From assembly GCF_000720255.1 (NCBI RefSeq), contig NZ_JOJE01000003.1:124001-188000 (forward strand): DNA of 64,000 bases. Reading direction: 5' to 3'. This DNA comes from Streptomyces griseus subsp. griseus (lineage in GTDB: Bacteria > Actinomycetota > Actinomycetes > Streptomycetales > Streptomycetaceae). Positions within the stretch are counted from its first letter, which is position 1, and every line of letters begins with the position of its first letter. Below the pieces are notes generated by a model, which had not been told where the DNA came from, ran no database searches, and saw only the letters and a list, made by a program, of their open reading frames with translations. The position numbers and the translations under genes were made by a program. This document shows positions 1-8,628 of this stretch, in pieces.

Positions 1-453
1 CGGAAACCGCTGGATGTTCTCAATGTCGACCCACGGCAGCAGCTCCGGCGCGGACTCCACGTCACCGTTCATCATGGGCGGCACCGGCGGCACCCACTTG
101 GTGATCCCGAGCAGCGCCGCGAAGTCGGTGCCCTCCCGTGCCGCCCGGTCCAGGTCGAACTCCGCGAGCGCCTTGGGCCGGCACACGATCCCCTGCGACA
201 GCTCCCCGCGCAGCCGCACCGCCTTGACCCGGTCCGCGTTGCCGCCCGCCAGCCGCCCGGTCAGCCCCAGCTCCTCGATCAGCTCGGACGGCAGCACCGC
301 CTGCTCGGGGATGTAGACGGCGGTCTCACCGGTGCGGTAGGCGCCCTTGGCGACGACCGCTCGGTAGAGACCCACCTGGGCCAGTTCGAGCGCATCGGCG
401 TTCGGGTGCTCGTGGACGGTCAGTACTTCGGCAGTGACACGCAGCGTCGACAC
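1..453 (-). CDS. RNA ligase, DraRnl/Rnl5-type (DRB0094 family), N-terminal part only
   Basis: The gene runs off the left edge, so only the first 151 codons are present, beginning VSTLRVTAEVLTVHEHPNAD. This opening, the middle segment IPEQAVLPSELIEELGL and the RLRGELSQGIVCRP segment match the N-terminal OB-fold module of the Deinococcus-type ATP-dependent RNA ligases, which seal RNA nicks. The nucleotidyltransferase domain with its KxDG lysine should lie beyond position 1 and is not visible. The start is GTG at 453, preceded by a GGAGG ribosome site five bases upstream. It is divergent from the gene at 600. The N-terminal fold also resembles tRNA-binding modules of PheT, so the ligase call rests on segment order and not on a catalytic motif. 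Confidence 0.7.
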   Translation of the reverse strand, partial: MSTLRVTAEVLTVHEHPNADALELAQVGLYRAVVAKGAYRTGETAVYIPEQAVLPSELIEELGLTGRLAGGNADRVKAVRLRGELSQGIVCRPKALAEFDLDRAAREGTDFAALLGITKWVPPVPPMMNGDVESAPELLPWVDIENIQRFP

Positions 454-599
454 GGCGCCTCCAGGTATCTCACACGGGTTTCATCGCGCCCAACTCTCCA
501 GGTGGGAAAAGGCTGGATCGAACGGATTAGCGCCTGGTAACGTCGCGCTCTTCGGCCGGCCCATCGCCGCGCACGGAGTCCTGACGGGACCGAACTCCC

Positions 600-1334
600 A
601 TGCATTCGCCCGCCCTTGACGCGGCCCTCGCCACCATCGACACCGTCTTCGACGGCTTCGCCAGCCCGCACGAGACCGGCTGCGGTATGTGCCACCTGCC
701 CGAGGAGACCGCGTACCTGCGCACTCCCTCCACCCGCATCCCCCTGGACGTCGTCCAGATGTACGTCTACGAGGTTTCCGACCACTTCGACGACCACGCC
801 GCCGCCATGCGCCGCCTCCTGCCGCAGGCGGCACGGGCGATGGCCGACGGGGCCCTGACGGGGCTCCAGTACGGTGCCCACGGACTGAGCCGCGTGGAGT
901 GGCGCTTCTGGCCCCCCGAGCAGGCCGCCGCGATCGACGCGTTCCTGCGCGCCTGGTGGCAGGACGTCCTCGCGACGCCGGAGCCGCCGTACGGCGTGGA
1001 CGACATCTTCGACACCTGCGTCACGATCGCCGGGACCGTGACCCCGTTCCTCGAGGGGTGGGTCGATGGACCCGCCGCCGACGCGCACCTCGTCCACTGC
1101 GTCGACGTCTGGCTCTACGACCTGCTCGGCGACGCCTCCCCGTTCTCCTGGTGGTACGACGACAGTAAGGTCACCGGCGTCATGGACCTGCGGACCTGGC
1201 TGTCCGGCCCCGGCGCCGCCCGGCTGCGCGCGCTGGACCAGCCCGACCTGGCCATCCGCTGCGAACTCCTCGCCCTGCCCTACGACGAGCGCTGGGCGCA
1301 CCCGCACTGGGACACGGCCGCGGCCACCAGCTGA
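600..1334 (+). CDS. hypothetical protein, 244 aa
   Basis: I do not recognise this protein. It is soluble and acidic, has no signal peptide, and is rich in Trp, Asp and His (for example CVDVWLYDLLGD and SWWYDD near residues 163-190). A CGMCH segment near residue 28 could bind metal or haem, but it lacks the CxxCH spacing of cytochrome c. GC-rich third codon positions are consistent with real coding. The start is ATG at 600 with only a weak purine stretch upstream. Its last 55 bp overlap the 3' end of the convergent BKACE-type gene. Confidence 0.65.
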   Translation: MHSPALDAALATIDTVFDGFASPHETGCGMCHLPEETAYLRTPSTRIPLDVVQMYVYEVSDHFDDHAAAMRRLLPQAARAMADGALTGLQYGAHGLSRVEWRFWPPEQAAAIDAFLRAWWQDVLATPEPPYGVDDIFDTCVTIAGTVTPFLEGWVDGPAADAHLVHCVDVWLYDLLGDASPFSWWYDDSKVTGVMDLRTWLSGPGAARLRALDQPDLAIRCELLALPYDERWAHPHWDTAAATS

Positions 1335-2008
1335 GCGTTCGACTCCGCCCGTCCCCCTCCGGGAAGGACCAGCGTGTCCTCCAGACCGATACGCGTCGCC
1401 AGCCCCAGCCGTCCCGCCAGGCGCAGGACGGGCCATGCGCCGCCGTCCTCACCGTGCAGCAGGACCGGGCGGCCGTGGGCGGGGCCCAGAGCGGTCAGCA
1501 GGGCGTGTGCCGACTCCGTCGCGGTGGCGGGGTCGGTGTCGGTCACCTCGGCGAGCACGCGCAGCACCGCCGGACCCAGGGGCGAGCGCGCGAAGCGTTC
1601 CGCGCCGTCCGTGCCCGTCCAGATGCCGGCCTCCACGCCCACGCCGAGGTCGATCAGCGCGGCGGCGAGCTCCTCCGCGCCCGGCTCGTGCCAGTTGACC
1701 GAGGCGTGGTCGGGCAGCACCGTCCAGTCGCGCACGCGTTCCAGGCGTGCCGCCGGATCCGGCTCGGCCCAGACGCCCGTGGTCACGCCGACCGGCACCG
1801 CCACCCGGGCCCGTATCGCCTCCAGCGTCGCCGCCACCACGCGCGGTGACAACGTGTCCTGTCCGCAGGGGGTCTTGGGGTGGACATGAACGTCCGTGGC
1901 CCCGGCGGCGACGGCCTCGGCCGCCGACTCGGCCAGCGCGTCCGGCGACCGGGGCACCGCCACACCGTCGGCGGCCCCGCGTGTTCCGTTGAGACAGACC
2001 TGCACCAT
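1280..2008 (-). CDS. BKACE family (DUF849) beta-keto acid cleavage enzyme
   Basis: This 242-residue TIM-barrel protein belongs to the family of 3-keto-5-aminohexanoate cleavage enzyme. Those enzymes condense a beta-keto acid with acetyl-CoA and release acetoacetate plus a new acyl-CoA. The metal-site signature VHVHPKTP lies near residues 39-46, giving the His-x-His pair. A late Glu in RAESNAQLV fits the third zinc ligand. It is shorter than the usual 270-310 residues, mainly at the C-terminus, so substrate specificity cannot be read. The start is the ATG at 2008, where the family N-terminus (VCLNGTRG) begins. The open frame continues upstream to 2239, but that part has no family similarity. 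Its 3' end overlaps the convergent gene. Confidence 0.75.
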   Translation of the reverse strand: MVQVCLNGTRGAADGVAVPRSPDALAESAAEAVAAGATDVHVHPKTPCGQDTLSPRVVAATLEAIRARVAVPVGVTTGVWAEPDPAARLERVRDWTVLPDHASVNWHEPGAEELAAALIDLGVGVEAGIWTGTDGAERFARSPLGPAVLRVLAEVTDTDPATATESAHALLTALGPAHGRPVLLHGEDGGAWPVLRLAGRLGLATRIGLEDTLVLPGGGRAESNAQLVAAAVSQCGCAQRSS

Positions 2009-2073
2009 GCCCCAAGTCTGCCGCTCACCACTGACAATGGGGGGTGCGGCATCCCCGGCGCACCCCCGTCGAA

Positions 2074-2676
2074 CTAGGCCGACACCAGAAGCCGTCCCCG
2101 CCTGGCGTACTGCAGGGCCTCCGGCGTCAGGACCGGGCGCGGCACCAGGATTCCGCAGAACGCGCAGACGGGACCGGACGACGGCTCGTGATCCAGGTCG
2201 TACTTCCAGACCAGGCGCTCCCCGTCGCACACCGGGCAACCGGTACCCGGTTCTCGCTCCAGCGCGGCGATGATCCGGCGCAGTACCTCGGCCAGCGGGT
2301 CACGGGGGTGCACCCGCGGGTCGTCGCACCACGCGACCCCGAAACCGCCCCAGGTCAGCCGGTGCCAGTCGTCCACACTGCCCGGCCGGCGCAACCCGTC
2401 GTGCTTCTCCTTCCTGCGGCGCTCCGCGAAGTCGACCTCATAGGCGAGCCAGACGGCCCGCGCCTCCTCCAGCTCGTCCAGTGCGGCCACGAGCCGCGCT
2501 GGATCGGGGGAGCGGTCCTCCGGCCCGAACCCCGCCCGGGAGCACAAGTGGTCCCAGGTCGCCCGGTGCCCGTAAGGAGCGAACCGCTCCAGGCACTTGC
2601 GCAGTGAGTAGCGCCGCAGTGCCAGATCACACCGCGGGTCGCGCACCTGTCTCGCCAGACTCCGGAAACCGGCCAT
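2074..2676 (-). CDS. hypothetical protein with C-terminal zinc-ribbon-like Cys pairs
   Basis: This is a 200-residue protein of unknown function. The first 130 residues are helical and charged, with a Trp-rich core. The C-terminal part carries two Cys pairs, CPVCDGE and CAFCG, about 26 residues apart, a plausible zinc ribbon. It resembles other uncharacterised streptomycete proteins that I cannot name. The start is ATG at 2676, with GGAGG nine bases upstream on the minus strand. It is transcribed away from the acylase gene and separated from it by about 290 bp. Confidence 0.65.
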   Translation of the reverse strand: MAGFRSLARQVRDPRCDLALRRYSLRKCLERFAPYGHRATWDHLCSRAGFGPEDRSPDPARLVAALDELEEARAVWLAYEVDFAERRRKEKHDGLRRPGSVDDWHRLTWGGFGVAWCDDPRVHPRDPLAEVLRRIIAALEREPGTGCPVCDGERLVWKYDLDHEPSSGPVCAFCGILVPRPVLTPEALQYARRGRLLVSA

Positions 2677-2750
2677 CGCCCTGCACCTCCGTCACACCTG
2701 CACCTGTACTTCGGTCACTTCGGCGTCTCCGTACGGACGTCGCCGAATAG

Positions 2751-2764
2751 ACGTGTCGACACGT
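2751..2764. promoter_or_regulatory. perfect 14-bp palindrome, candidate operator
   Basis: ACGTGTCGACACGT reads the same on both strands. It lies between two divergent genes, 75 bp from the start at 2676 and 205 bp from the start at 2970. No regulator gene is adjacent, so the binding protein is unknown. The rest of the 2677-2969 gap holds an imperfect inverted repeat near 2721-2746 and the acylase ribosome site; I see no further gene. Confidence 0.35.
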
Positions 2765-2969
2765 GATTCGGCTCCATCCGATTTCGGATGGCCTCCATAA
2801 GCCGTCCGGGCTTGCGCGCGGCTCCCCCTCAGTGACCCGTGTGTCCGACGTGACGCCCATGCCGACTCCTGACGACCGCGCCGACTTTGCAAAAAGTGAC
2901 GCTTGCTCATCTTCAATCTCGGGGATACCGGCGGTAACCTCCGGCTCACCCCCATCGCAAGGAGCTGCC

Positions 2970-5771
2970 ATGCCGCGGCGAACCCCACGCAACGTCCTCG
3001 ACAGACTGAGAACTCCCAGTCGATTCCCCGGGTTCCTGAAGAACGCATCCGTATGCGTCCTGATAGCCGGGCTTTTGTCCCCGCTTTCCCAGGCGGCGGT
3101 GGCGGCCGAGGCCACGGCCGAGGCCACGGCTGCCGCCAACGACTACTGCGGCGGCCAGTGTTCCGACATCCTCCCGCCTGGTCAGAACGGCAATGCCACA
3201 CTTGCCCAGGTTCTGCTGAATCAGGCCTTCGGCACCCAGCCGGACCACGCAGAGGACCAACTCGGCCCCTACGCAAACCTGGCCAAGGGGTACCCCACCC
3301 TGACCAACGCCACGATCAACACGTTCTTCAACGACGCCTCGTTCGGGGTCCCCACCGACCAGGTCGCCTCCACTCTCAAGCCCGCCGGCCGCGCCGACGT
3401 GACGATCGTCCGGGACAAGAAGACGGGCGTGCCGCACATCACCGGCACCACCCGGTACGGCACGGAGTTCGGCGCCGGTTACGCCGCGGCCCAGGACCGC
3501 CTCTGGCTGATGGACGTCTTCCGCCACGTCGGCCGCGGCCAGTTGACCTCCTTCGCCGGCGGCGCGGCCTCCAACCAGGGCCTGGAGCAGCAGTTCTGGC
3601 GCAACGCCCCGTACACCGAGGCCGACCTCCAGGCCCAGATCGACAACGCCATCGCCACGAACGGCGCGCGCGGCCAGCAGGCCCTCGACGACGCCAGGGC
3701 CTACCTCGACGGCATCAACGCCTACATCGACGCCTCCGACAGCGGCCGCTACTTCCCGGGTGAGTACGTCCTGACCGGGCACAAGGACTCCGTCACCAAC
3801 GCCGGCACCATCGACCACTTCAAGATCACCGACCTGGTCGCGCTCGGCTCCGTCATCGGCGCGCTCTTCGGCTCCGGAGGCGGCGGCGAGGTCAACAACG
3901 CGATCTCACTGCTGGCCGCCCAGGAGAAGTACGGCGTCGCCGAGGGCACCAAGGTCTGGGAGTCCTTCCGCGAGCGCAACGACCCCGAGGCCGTCCTCAC
4001 GCTCCACAACGGCGAGAGCTTCCCCTACGCCACCAAGCCGGACAACCCGCAGGGCCTGGCCCTGCCCGACGCCGGCTCGGTCGTGGAGGAACCGCTCGTC
4101 TACGACCGTACGGGCAGCGCGGCCACCAGCAGCGCCGCCACCGCCTCCACGTCGGCCGCGAAGACCGCCCTGACCTCCGCCAAGCGCGGGATGTCCAACG
4201 CCCTCGTGGTGAGCGGCAAGCACACCGCCAGCGGCCACCCGGTCGCCGTCTTCGGCCCGCAGACCGGCTACTTCGCCCCGCAGCTGCTCCTGCTCCAGGA
4301 GCTCCAGGGCCCGGGCATCAGCGCCCGCGGCGCCTCCTTCGCGGGCCTGAGCATGTACGTCGAACTCGGTCGCGGCCAGGACTACTCCTGGAGCGCCACC
4401 ACCTCCGGCCAGGACATCATCGACACCTTCGCCGTCGAACTGTGCCAGGACGACTACCACTACCTGTACCACGGCACCTGCACGGCCATGGACAAGGTCG
4501 AACGCAAGAACGCCTGGACGCCGACCACGGCCGACGGCACGGCAGCGGGCTCGTACACGATGCGCGTGTGGCGGACCAAGTACGGCCCCGTCGAGTACCG
4601 GGCGACCGTCGGCGGCAAGAAGGTCGCCTACACCACCCTGCGCTCCTCCTACCTGCATGAGGCCGACTCCATCATCGGTTTCCAGATGCTCAACGACCCC
4701 GACTACGTCAAGAGCCCGCAGACCTTCCAAAGCGCGGTGCAGCACATCAACTACACCTTCAACTGGTTCTACGCCGACTCCCAGCACACCGCGTACTACA
4801 ACAGCGGCGACAACCCGGTGCGCGCGAGCGGCGTCGACGCCGAGTTCCCGGTGTGGGCGCAGTCGGCGTACGAGTGGCGGGGCTGGAACCCGACGACCAA
4901 CACCTCCGACTACACGCCCGCGACGGCCCACCCCAACTCCATCGACCAGGACTACTACATCTCCTGGAACAACAAGCAGGCCAAGGACTACACGGCCGCG
5001 CCCTGGGGCGACGGCTCGGTGCACCGGGGCAACCTGCTCGAGGACCGGGTGAAGAAGCTGGTCGCGGCCGGCGGCGTGACCCGCGCGTCGCTGACGAAGG
5101 CGATGGCGGACGCGGCCACCGCCGACCTGCGGGCCGAGGACGTGCTTCCCGACCTGTTGAAGGTCGTCAACAGCTCCACGGTGACCGACTCCACGGCCGC
5201 TGCCGCCGTCAGCAAGCTCCAGACCTGGCTGACGGCCGGCGGCAAGCGCACGGAGACCACCGCCGGTTCGAAGAAGTACGCCGACGCCGACGCGATCAGG
5301 ATCCTGGACGCCTGGTGGCCGCTGCTGGTGAAGGCCGAGTTCGAACCGGGTCTCGGCACCGGCCTGTACACCGCCTTCACCAACAACCTCCCCGTCGACG
5401 AGGCCCCCTCGGCCGGACACGGCCCGACCGGCTCGCACGCCGGAAGCTCCTTCCAGTACGGCTGGTGGAGCTACGTCGACAAGGACATCCGGGCGGTGCT
5501 CGGTGAGTCGGTACAGGGACCGCTGGGCCGCAAGTACTGCGGCGGCGGCACCCTCACTGCCTGCCGGGACACTCTCATCAGCACCCTGAAGGAGGCGGCC
5601 GGCAAGACCGCGGCCCAGGTCTACCCCGGTGACGACCAGTGCTCGGCGGGCGACCAGTGGTGCGCCGACTCGATCGTCCAGCGCACCCTGGGCGGCATCA
5701 AGCACGGCAAGATCAGCTGGCAGAACCGGCCGACCTTCCAGCAGGTCGTGGAGTTCACCTCACACCGGTGA
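2970..5771 (+). CDS. penicillin acylase family protein (secreted Ntn hydrolase)
   Basis: This is a 933-residue secreted precursor of an N-terminal-nucleophile amidohydrolase. Members cleave side-chain amides in beta-lactams, acyl-homoserine lactones or lipopeptides. A long basic N-terminus and a hydrophobic segment ending in AAVAAEA (about residues 24-49) form an export signal. The alpha-chain region has the family segment KTGVPHITG. The beta chain should start at Ser409 in the segment GMSNALVVSGKH, where autocatalytic cleavage exposes the nucleophile. An Ala/Thr-rich spacer precedes it. At 933 residues it is longer than aculeacin-type acylases of about 790. I chose ATG 2970 because AAGGAG precedes it by eight bases; the frame is open farther upstream but without a better start. 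The substrate cannot be inferred from the neighbours. Confidence 0.88.
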   Translation: MPRRTPRNVLDRLRTPSRFPGFLKNASVCVLIAGLLSPLSQAAVAAEATAEATAAANDYCGGQCSDILPPGQNGNATLAQVLLNQAFGTQPDHAEDQLGPYANLAKGYPTLTNATINTFFNDASFGVPTDQVASTLKPAGRADVTIVRDKKTGVPHITGTTRYGTEFGAGYAAAQDRLWLMDVFRHVGRGQLTSFAGGAASNQGLEQQFWRNAPYTEADLQAQIDNAIATNGARGQQALDDARAYLDGINAYIDASDSGRYFPGEYVLTGHKDSVTNAGTIDHFKITDLVALGSVIGALFGSGGGGEVNNAISLLAAQEKYGVAEGTKVWESFRERNDPEAVLTLHNGESFPYATKPDNPQGLALPDAGSVVEEPLVYDRTGSAATSSAATASTSAAKTALTSAKRGMSNALVVSGKHTASGHPVAVFGPQTGYFAPQLLLLQELQGPGISARGASFAGLSMYVELGRGQDYSWSATTSGQDIIDTFAVELCQDDYHYLYHGTCTAMDKVERKNAWTPTTADGTAAGSYTMRVWRTKYGPVEYRATVGGKKVAYTTLRSSYLHEADSIIGFQMLNDPDYVKSPQTFQSAVQHINYTFNWFYADSQHTAYYNSGDNPVRASGVDAEFPVWAQSAYEWRGWNPTTNTSDYTPATAHPNSIDQDYYISWNNKQAKDYTAAPWGDGSVHRGNLLEDRVKKLVAAGGVTRASLTKAMADAATADLRAEDVLPDLLKVVNSSTVTDSTAAAAVSKLQTWLTAGGKRTETTAGSKKYADADAIRILDAWWPLLVKAEFEPGLGTGLYTAFTNNLPVDEAPSAGHGPTGSHAGSSFQYGWWSYVDKDIRAVLGESVQGPLGRKYCGGGTLTACRDTLISTLKEAAGKTAAQVYPGDDQCSAGDQWCADSIVQRTLGGIKHGKISWQNRPTFQQVVEFTSHR

Positions 5772-5817
5772 GCCGGTAGCCGGTGAGCCGGCGAACCCCT
5801 TACGGCGGCGGGCCGCG

Positions 5818-7137
5818 TCAGCGGATGCGGCCCGCCGCCAGCACCAACTGGGCCAGCTCCTCGTGCACGATGTCGCTGTGCGCCCCGGCCGGCGGCCCGC
5901 CGCGCCGGACCACCGCGGCCGCGTCGACGTTCACACAACCGGAGGCGGGCAGCGGCCCGCGCAGCGCGTCGGCCAGCTTCATCCCCGGTGTGCCCGGCAC
6001 CGCCTGCACACCGTCGAACCCCATCGCCCCCCACTTCGCGCCGATCAGCGCCCCGAGCCCGAACTCCTCGACCAGGCCCGCGGCGTCACCCGCCACTCGC
6101 GAGGCCAGCGGATACAGGGTGCCCAGCGCCGAGTCGTGCGAGGAGTGACAGCACACCACGGGACCGTCGACGCGGTTGTACTGACCCTGAAGGACACCGC
6201 CCGCGCGCGGGTCGTGCGGCAGCCGCGCCGCGAACGCGTAGTGCGAGAAGGCACCCTGGAGCAGCGTCACGGACTTCACCGAGCGCACACCCTCGGGCAG
6301 CCCGCGCAGCGCGAACGACACCAGCCGCCCGCCGAAACTGTGCCCCACCAGATGCACCCGCACCTGCGGCGCGGCCTCGGCGAGCTGCCCCACCACCCGG
6401 CCCAGCCCGCGCTCACCGACCGTCCCGGCACGCCGCTTCATCGCGTAGTACGTCCCCTGCCGGAGCAACTCGTGCGCACCGTCCCACGGGTTGGGCAGCG
6501 CGAACCCCTCGGCGTCGGACCGGCCGTTCACGTGCGTCAGAGCGGTCGCGAACTCCTCGCAGGCCGTCGCGGCGCTCCCGCGGAACATCTCGGGCTCGGC
6601 CTGTGGCACCCCCTCGGCCAGTGTGTCCGCCGCGAACAGGGCCTGCGGTCCCGCCGGAACGACGTCGACCAGCGACTGGACCAGCCGCCCGAACTCCTCC
6701 AGCTCCGTCTCCTCACGCGGCTGCTGCTCCAGCATCCGCGCGATCTGCTCCACCACCGTGGCCCGGCCCGGGAACGCCTCCAGCAGTGCGTGCCGGGTGT
6801 CCTCGTCGAGCCCGGGGCGCGCCGCGGCGACGGCCGTCGCGGTGCGCGGGAAGTCCGGGATGGGCTCGTCGGAGAATCGCATCGACGGCCACACCACACC
6901 GGCATAGCCGATCTCGGCATCGGGGGCCAGCTGCGGGAACGGCGCGAAGAAGCCGTTGTAGAGGCGGGTCGCGATCGAGCGGTCGTTGTTCCAGCCGTGC
7001 GAGAAGACGACCAGGTCGCGCACACCGCGATCCGCCACTTCCGCCAGCAGCCGGTCCCGCTGCCGGCCCTGTACATCCCCGTCCGCGTCGAAGGTCAGCT
7101 CCCAGTAGGGACTCACACTCATCGCCGGATCCGCCAT
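5818..7137 (-). CDS. alpha/beta hydrolase of serine-hydrolase type, cytoplasmic
   Basis: This 439-residue protein has an early segment DLVVFSHGWNND (about residues 41-52), which fits an oxyanion-hole region, and the nucleophile elbow GHSFGG near residue 275. A C-terminal His in PPAGAHSDIVHEE fits the catalytic His. About 150 residues of insert separate the first strands from the elbow, more than in a minimal hydrolase. There is no signal peptide. The start ATG 7137 has GGAAGGGG upstream; the reading frame extends to 7218 without a better start. It is convergent with the acylase gene 46 bp away. The substrate is unknown; lipase or esterase activity is possible. Confidence 0.75.
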   Translation of the reverse strand: MADPAMSVSPYWELTFDADGDVQGRQRDRLLAEVADRGVRDLVVFSHGWNNDRSIATRLYNGFFAPFPQLAPDAEIGYAGVVWPSMRFSDEPIPDFPRTATAVAAARPGLDEDTRHALLEAFPGRATVVEQIARMLEQQPREETELEEFGRLVQSLVDVVPAGPQALFAADTLAEGVPQAEPEMFRGSAATACEEFATALTHVNGRSDAEGFALPNPWDGAHELLRQGTYYAMKRRAGTVGERGLGRVVGQLAEAAPQVRVHLVGHSFGGRLVSFALRGLPEGVRSVKSVTLLQGAFSHYAFAARLPHDPRAGGVLQGQYNRVDGPVVCCHSSHDSALGTLYPLASRVAGDAAGLVEEFGLGALIGAKWGAMGFDGVQAVPGTPGMKLADALRGPLPASGCVNVDAAAVVRRGGPPAGAHSDIVHEELAQLVLAAGRIR

Positions 7138-7221
7138 GACAGGCCCCTTCCGTCCCCCGTCGCCGTGCGCGATGTGGGCGCATCGTCCTGCCAACGGGTG
7201 GAATTGGCCATACGTCACGGC

Positions 7222-8457
7222 TCATCCGTACAAGAGGTACTCCTGGCGCAACCGCCGGAATGTCGCGAGCTCCTCGCGCCAGCCCGCGACCACCTCCTCG
7301 ACGCCCGCGCCCGCGTCGATCGCGGTGCGCACCCAGGAGGAGCCGGTGAGCTTGTCGATCCAGTGGTCGGGCCGCCAGGCGAAGCCGCTCCACACCCGCT
7401 TGGCGGTCACCAGCAGCACGATGCCGGTGCGGACGGGGTCGTACGCCTTCCGGTCCTGGACGTGGATCTGCACGCCGCCGACGGTCTTGCCCTGGAACTT
7501 GGAGAAGGTGGGGGCGAAGTAGGCCTCACGGAAGCGGACGCCTTTCAGGCCGGCCTCGTTCGCAGCGGCCGCCCAGCGTCCGTCGATGCCCTCCGCGCCG
7601 ATGAGTTCGAACGGGCGGGTGGTGCCTCGGCCTTCCGACAGGTTCGTCCCCTCGAAGAGACACGTTCCGGAGTACACCAGGGCCGTCTCCGGGGTCGGCA
7701 TGTTCGGGCTCGGCGGGACCCAGGGCAGGCCCGAGGCGTCGTACCAGTCGGAGCGGCGCCAGCCGGTCATCGTCACCGTGTCCAGGGCTACCGGTTTCGT
7801 CAGGAACTCCGCGTTGAAGAGCCGGGCGAGTTCGGCGACGGTCATGCCGTGCGCCTGCGAGACGGGTTGTCTGCCGACGAAGGACGCGAAGTCCTTGTGC
7901 AGCACGGGGCCCAGGGCCGCTCGTCCGGTCACCGGGTTCGGGCGGTCGAGGACGACGAAGCGCTTGCGTGCGAGCCGGGCCGCCTCCATGCAGTCGTAGA
8001 GGGTCCAGATATACGTGTAGAAGCGGGCACCGACGTCCTGGATGTCGAAGAGGACGGTGTCGACGCCGGAGGTGGCGAAGATGTCGGCGAGGGGTTGTCC
8101 GCTCTTCTGGTACGTGTCGTAGACGGGCAGGCCGGTGGCCGGGTCGTCGTAGCGGCCTTCCGAGCCGCCGGCCTGGGCGGTCCCGCGGAAGCCGTGTTCG
8201 GGGCCGAAGACGGCGCGGACGTTCACACGGGGGTCGGCGTGCATGACGTCGACGATGTGGTGGGCCTGGCGGGTGATGCCGGTGGGGTTGGTGAGGATTC
8301 CTACGCGATCGTCGCGCAGTTCGGCGTAGCCGTTCGCGGCGAGGTTCTCGAAGCCGGTTCTCAGGCGGCGGGCGCGTGATGGCTCCGCCCGGGCCTGCGG
8401 TGTTGAGGCTGCTACGACGGCCGTGGTGGCGAGCAGGCTTCGTCTGGAGAGCTTCAT
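7222..8457 (-). CDS. exo-beta-N-acetylmuramidase NamZ-type (DUF1343, YbbC-like)
   Basis: This 411-residue secreted protein begins MKLSRRSLLATTAVVAAST, a twin-arginine-like export signal cleaved near residues 22-25. The body matches DUF1343/YbbC proteins, including FGPEHGFRGTAQAG, FDIQDVGARFYTYIWTL and HGMTVAELARLFN. The characterised member, Bacillus subtilis NamZ, removes terminal N-acetylmuramic acid from peptidoglycan chains, so recycling of its own or foreign cell wall outside the cytoplasm is expected. The length is normal for the family. The ribosome site is weak. The gene points away from the SDR operon and could share the 8458-8628 intergenic region with it. Confidence 0.85.
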   Translation of the reverse strand: MKLSRRSLLATTAVVAASTPQARAEPSRARRLRTGFENLAANGYAELRDDRVGILTNPTGITRQAHHIVDVMHADPRVNVRAVFGPEHGFRGTAQAGGSEGRYDDPATGLPVYDTYQKSGQPLADIFATSGVDTVLFDIQDVGARFYTYIWTLYDCMEAARLARKRFVVLDRPNPVTGRAALGPVLHKDFASFVGRQPVSQAHGMTVAELARLFNAEFLTKPVALDTVTMTGWRRSDWYDASGLPWVPPSPNMPTPETALVYSGTCLFEGTNLSEGRGTTRPFELIGAEGIDGRWAAAANEAGLKGVRFREAYFAPTFSKFQGKTVGGVQIHVQDRKAYDPVRTGIVLLVTAKRVWSGFAWRPDHWIDKLTGSSWVRTAIDAGAGVEEVVAGWREELATFRRLRQEYLLYG

Positions 8458-8507
8458 GAAGTGACGGTAGGGGCTTCCGCGGGTCGTGGGGAGGGTGCCG
8501 GTCGTTC

Positions 8508-8537
8508 GTGGCTTGTCGCGCGGTTCCCCACGCCCCT
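8508..8537. repeat. dispersed streptomycete repeat core, copy 1
   Basis: The core GTGGCTTGTCGCGC followed by GTTCCCCACGCCCCT matches, with three differences, the two copies at 16633 and 16796. All copies lie between genes. A sequence of this kind is common between genes in Streptomyces genomes (my recollection). Confidence 0.6.
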
Positions 8538-8567
8538 GGTTGGCTGTGGTTACCCCTTTCCCGCGAC

Positions 8568-8583
8568 ATACCGACCGGTTAGT
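8568..8583. promoter_or_regulatory. TetR-type operator, site A (upstream of SDR-ligase-tetR operon)
   Basis: ATACCGACCGGTTAGT is a palindrome with a central ACCGGT and lies 45 bp before the SDR start. A nearly identical site, read on the other strand as ATACCGACCGGTCGGC, lies 46 bp before the kinase gene start. Matching sequence and matching distance at the two convergent units point to one shared repressor, most simply the TetR protein encoded at 11102. Confidence 0.7.
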
Positions 8584-8628
8584 CTGGCCGTGCTCGGGTC
8601 AGAGTCGAGCCCGCGTTGAAGGGGACTG

